A stretch of DNA of 64,000 nt. Source: Bacillota bacterium (lineage in GTDB: Bacteria; Bacillota; Thermincolia; Thermincolales; UBA2595). The DNA lies in contig JAJZQD010000001.1 in assembly GCA_021847735.1 (NCBI GenBank), forward strand, positions 27,936 through 91,935, written 5' to 3'. Shown here one piece after another: positions 61,583 to 64,000 of this stretch. Numbering within the stretch: position 1 is the first letter of the stretch; every line of letters starts with the position of its first letter. The position numbers and the translations under genes were made by a program. The notes below the pieces were generated by a model that was not told where the DNA came from, made no database searches, and saw only the letters and a list, made by a program, of their open reading frames with translations.

Positions 61583-63163
61583 TTAAAATTCGCTTTCTTC
61601 AAAGTGATCTGCCCTGGTTTTGGGAACGGCCTCTTCTTTTTTCTTAATAATTGTATCTATACGCAGGATGGCTTCGGCAATTTCCCCTGCAGCCTTTAAA
61701 GCATGGAGTTTAACCATTGACGGGTCCACTACCCCCAGTTCAAACATGTCGGCAACGTCACCGCTGTCGCAATCCAAAGCCAGGCTTTCCCGGCCCTCTT
61801 TGAGCTGGGCGGCGACCACATCACCTATTTTTTCTAAAGGGTTAAACCCGGCGTTGGCAACAATCTGGGAAAAAGGCCTTTTTAAAGCCTCGACAACACA
61901 GTCTATCCCGTAGACGGCCATCCCGCGGACGCTCTCCCTGACTTTTTCCACCTCTCTGGCCAGTGCCAGTTCAATAGCTCCTCCGCCTGGCACGACTCCA
62001 CCCTTAACCGAAGCCTGTACAGAAGCTGCAGCATCCTTGGCAATCCTTTCCCGTTCCCCTACTACCTCTTCGGTGGCTGCTCCCACCAGAACGGTGGCCA
62101 TTGGCTTGCCTTTGCCGCCAAGGATTCTGATATGTTCAAGTTTTTCGTCCTCATAAATCTTTTTGGCCTTACCTAAATACTTCGTCAGATTAGCGGTTTC
62201 TTTCCGCAGACCGGTTCTCTTTATGGGCCTGGCCCCTGTATGTTCCGCGGCTTTGAGGAGCTCTTTGTTAGATACCCGCTGAACCACCATAATACCGGCA
62301 TCTGTTAGCACCTCTTCGGCGTAACTATCCACTCCCCGATCCACGATAATGGCTTTGACACCCAATTCCGTAATTTTCTTCAGGTTGCTGTTGAACTGCT
62401 CCTGCAATTCCTGGTACCGGGCAAAGCCAGCCTCAGTGGCCAGGGCTTCGTCTTCGATTTCCTCAGGTTCAAGCGCGTCGTCAACGACCAAAATTTTGGC
62501 ATTGGTTATTTCTTTTGGCATGTGTTTGCTGAGGCGCTGCTTGTTGATGATTACACCCAGAAAGACTTCGTTTTCAGCCCCTTCTTCGGATGTTATCGTG
62601 TCAGAAAGCTTGAAGGAAGGGTCTTTCAGTTTCTCAGCGCCAGTCATTCTGGCTGCCTCCACTACCAGGTCCGCAATATCTCCGTGCTCCCTGCCGGCAA
62701 TTAAAGCAACCTGTCTCAGTACAGGGTCATCCATTCCCCCGACAAGAGAGGCTTTCTCCTGAATCAACTGGACGGCTTTAGTTACCCCGGCCCTTATCCC
62801 CTCAATTATCCTAGTCACAGGGACCCCTTTCACAACCTGGTCTACCCCTTCGCTGACCAGTGCCCCAGCCATCACTGTGGCAGTAGTTGTGCCGTCCCCG
62901 ATTTCCGCCTGCTGGGCTTTAGCTATGTTTATAAGCATTTTAGCCGCCGGGTGGTTAGCTTCCATAGTCGTTAAAATGGTGACCCCGTCATTGGTGATTA
63001 CCACTTCACCGTATTTATCTACCAACATAGTATCGAGACCTTTTGGGCCAAGGGTGCCCTCGACGGCCGCTGCTATTGCCCTTACGGCATTGGAATTGGT
63101 AACTAGGGCCGCCAGCCTCTCATCTATGTCCGAACCTTTTATGGCTTGTTGTTTTAAGCTCAT
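61583..63163 (-). CDS. Group III (archaeal thermosome-like) chaperonin
   Basis: This 526-residue chaperonin resembles archaeal thermosome/CCT, not GroEL. Nucleotide-binding signatures are LGPKGLDTMLVDKYGEVVIT (38-57), NDGVTIL (58-64), GDGTTTATVMAG (89-100) and VVPGGGAIELALA in the C-terminal part. The apical part has the group II lid-type sequence (LSDTITSEEGAENEV). It lacks the GGM tail of GroEL, and no GroES gene is adjacent; group II/III chaperonins have a built-in lid. Its place between hrcA and grpE is the known location in Carboxydothermus-type bacteria. It probably acts as an extra folding machine in stress. Confidence 0.95.
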   Translation of the reverse strand: MSLKQQAIKGSDIDERLAALVTNSNAVRAIAAAVEGTLGPKGLDTMLVDKYGEVVITNDGVTILTTMEANHPAAKMLINIAKAQQAEIGDGTTTATVMAGALVSEGVDQVVKGVPVTRIIEGIRAGVTKAVQLIQEKASLVGGMDDPVLRQVALIAGREHGDIADLVVEAARMTGAEKLKDPSFKLSDTITSEEGAENEVFLGVIINKQRLSKHMPKEITNAKILVVDDALEPEEIEDEALATEAGFARYQELQEQFNSNLKKITELGVKAIIVDRGVDSYAEEVLTDAGIMVVQRVSNKELLKAAEHTGARPIKRTGLRKETANLTKYLGKAKKIYEDEKLEHIRILGGKGKPMATVLVGAATEEVVGERERIAKDAAASVQASVKGGVVPGGGAIELALAREVEKVRESVRGMAVYGIDCVVEALKRPFSQIVANAGFNPLEKIGDVVAAQLKEGRESLALDCDSGDVADMFELGVVDPSMVKLHALKAAGEIAEAILRIDTIIKKKEEAVPKTRADHFEESEF

Positions 63164-63191
63164 CCGGGAACCTCCTAATGGGTCTTGGTGT

Positions 63192-64000
63192 TTAACGCCC
63201 GTAAAAATCTTTCATTAGACTGGATAAATGTTGAGTCATAAATTCTACTATGGAAACGGCTTTTTCATAATCCATCCTGGTAGGGCCGATGACCCCTACT
63301 GAGCCAATAACCTTCCCGCCTATCTCATAAGTGGCGGTAATGGTACTGCAGTCACGAAGCCCTTCTACTGTATTTTCGCCGCCTATTTTTACCTTAGTAC
63401 CCTCTACCGGGCTGCCTTCAGCCAGGATATTTTTTAATACCTTATCCTGTTCCAGGAGCGAGAGCAGAGTCTTAACCCTGCTTATTTCGCTGAATTCCGG
63501 TTGGCTTAGAATATTTAGGGTTCCGGCAAGATAAACCTTTTCCTCAGGGTTGAGATTAAGGGTTTCCTGAATCAGATCCATAGCGGCATTAAGAACGTGC
63601 TTGTGTTTGGTAAGCTCGAAATATATCTCCTTAATCAGGGTCAGCTTAATGTGTTCAAGGCTAAGCCCCTGGAGCTTGGCGTTCATAACCTGGCTTATTT
63701 TCTGCAGGTCAACATCGTCAATAGTCTGGGGCAGTTCAATCATTCTGGTCTGAGCCATTCCGTTGTCGGTAACCACAACTACCAGAGCCTTGCCGTTGTC
63801 AAGAGGCATAAGCTGGACATATCTCAGGTTGCTGTTTTTAAACTGCGGCCCGGTAACCAGCGATGTATAGTTGGTAATATTGGAGAGGATTGTGTTAGTC
63901 CTCTGCAAAACAGTACCGATATCCTGAACTTTTGTCTTATACCCGCTGAGAATGGTCTTTTCATCATCCTGGGATAATTTCTTTTTTTTTCATCAGGCAG
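63192..64000 (-). CDS. hrcA: Heat-inducible transcription repressor HrcA (partial, frame broken)
   Basis: About 265 C-terminal residues of HrcA are visible: LSQDDEKTILSGYKTKVQDI through LQRTNTILSNITNYTSLV and EFMTQHLSSLMKDFYGR. HrcA represses the dnaK and groE operons by binding CIRCE; the DNA-binding domain lies beyond the window. At 63982-63990 an A9 run (minus strand) changes the phase: the frame before it reads CLMKKK and the frame after it KKLSQ. Eight A would join them. This may be a sequencing error, a mutation, or a slippage site. The gene precedes the group III chaperonin by 28 bp. Confidence 0.9.

Overview
This 64 kb window reads as one chromosomal segment of a spore-forming, probably anaerobic and possibly thermophilic Bacillota (Clostridia grade, resembling Carboxydothermus, Thermincola or Peptococcaceae). 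Support comes from the sporulation genes yqfC and yqfD, the conserved order hrcA-grpE-dnaK-dnaJ-prmA-rsmE-mtaB and era-yqzL-recO-glyQS-ccpN-ppsR-ppdK-dnaG-rpoD, a group III (archaeal-like) chaperonin inside the dnaK operon, and nickel/cobalt genes (cooT, cbiMQO, larC). Almost every real gene lies on the minus strand. The genus is an inference.

Layout. 0.03-4.4 kb: an operon of two DUF362 ferredoxin-type proteins, a DUF4242 protein, a His-rich Mrp/NBP35 ATPase and an unknown protein, preceded by a sigma-54 type promoter and palindromic sites. 4.6-7.8 kb: a sigma-54 activator and sensor kinase, the likely regulators. 7.8-10.3 kb: an iron alcohol dehydrogenase and larC. 11.5-12.0 kb: rnpB with a heptamer-repeat helix. 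12.0-15.4 kb: an RNase H-like/cupin fusion, a zinc-ribbon protein, Nif3 and trmK.

15.6-20.9 kb is an accessory island. It holds a tandem array of about nine diverged hairpins whose stems stay paired, a modular repeat family containing two large hairpins with compensatory changes, an HTH regulator, a type III toxin-antitoxin locus (ToxIN-like: promoter, four 40-nt RNA repeats, terminator, ToxN nuclease) inside 24-bp direct repeats, and a broken group II intron next to fold-back palindromes. A four-gene tRNA operon closes the island.

21.4-26.8 kb: rpoD, dnaG, yqxD, dgt and a flavoprotein. 27-31 kb: a cobalamin-riboswitch operon cbiM-cbiQ-cbiO-cooT. 31-45 kb: a CDF exporter, ppdK with its regulators, T-box-controlled glyQS, recO, yqzL, deoC, era and cdd. 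45-52 kb: ybeY, pgpH, phoH, yqfD and yqfC, then lemA and a TPM protein behind a candidate yybP-ykoY (Mn) riboswitch. 52.6-64 kb: an NlpC/P60 protein, yqeY, rpsU, HIT, and the heat-shock operon ending in hrcA, whose frame breaks at an A9 run near the window edge.

Several non-coding repeat families with palindromic structure are dispersed through the intergenic spaces. All calls come from reading the sequence; no database search or folding program was run.
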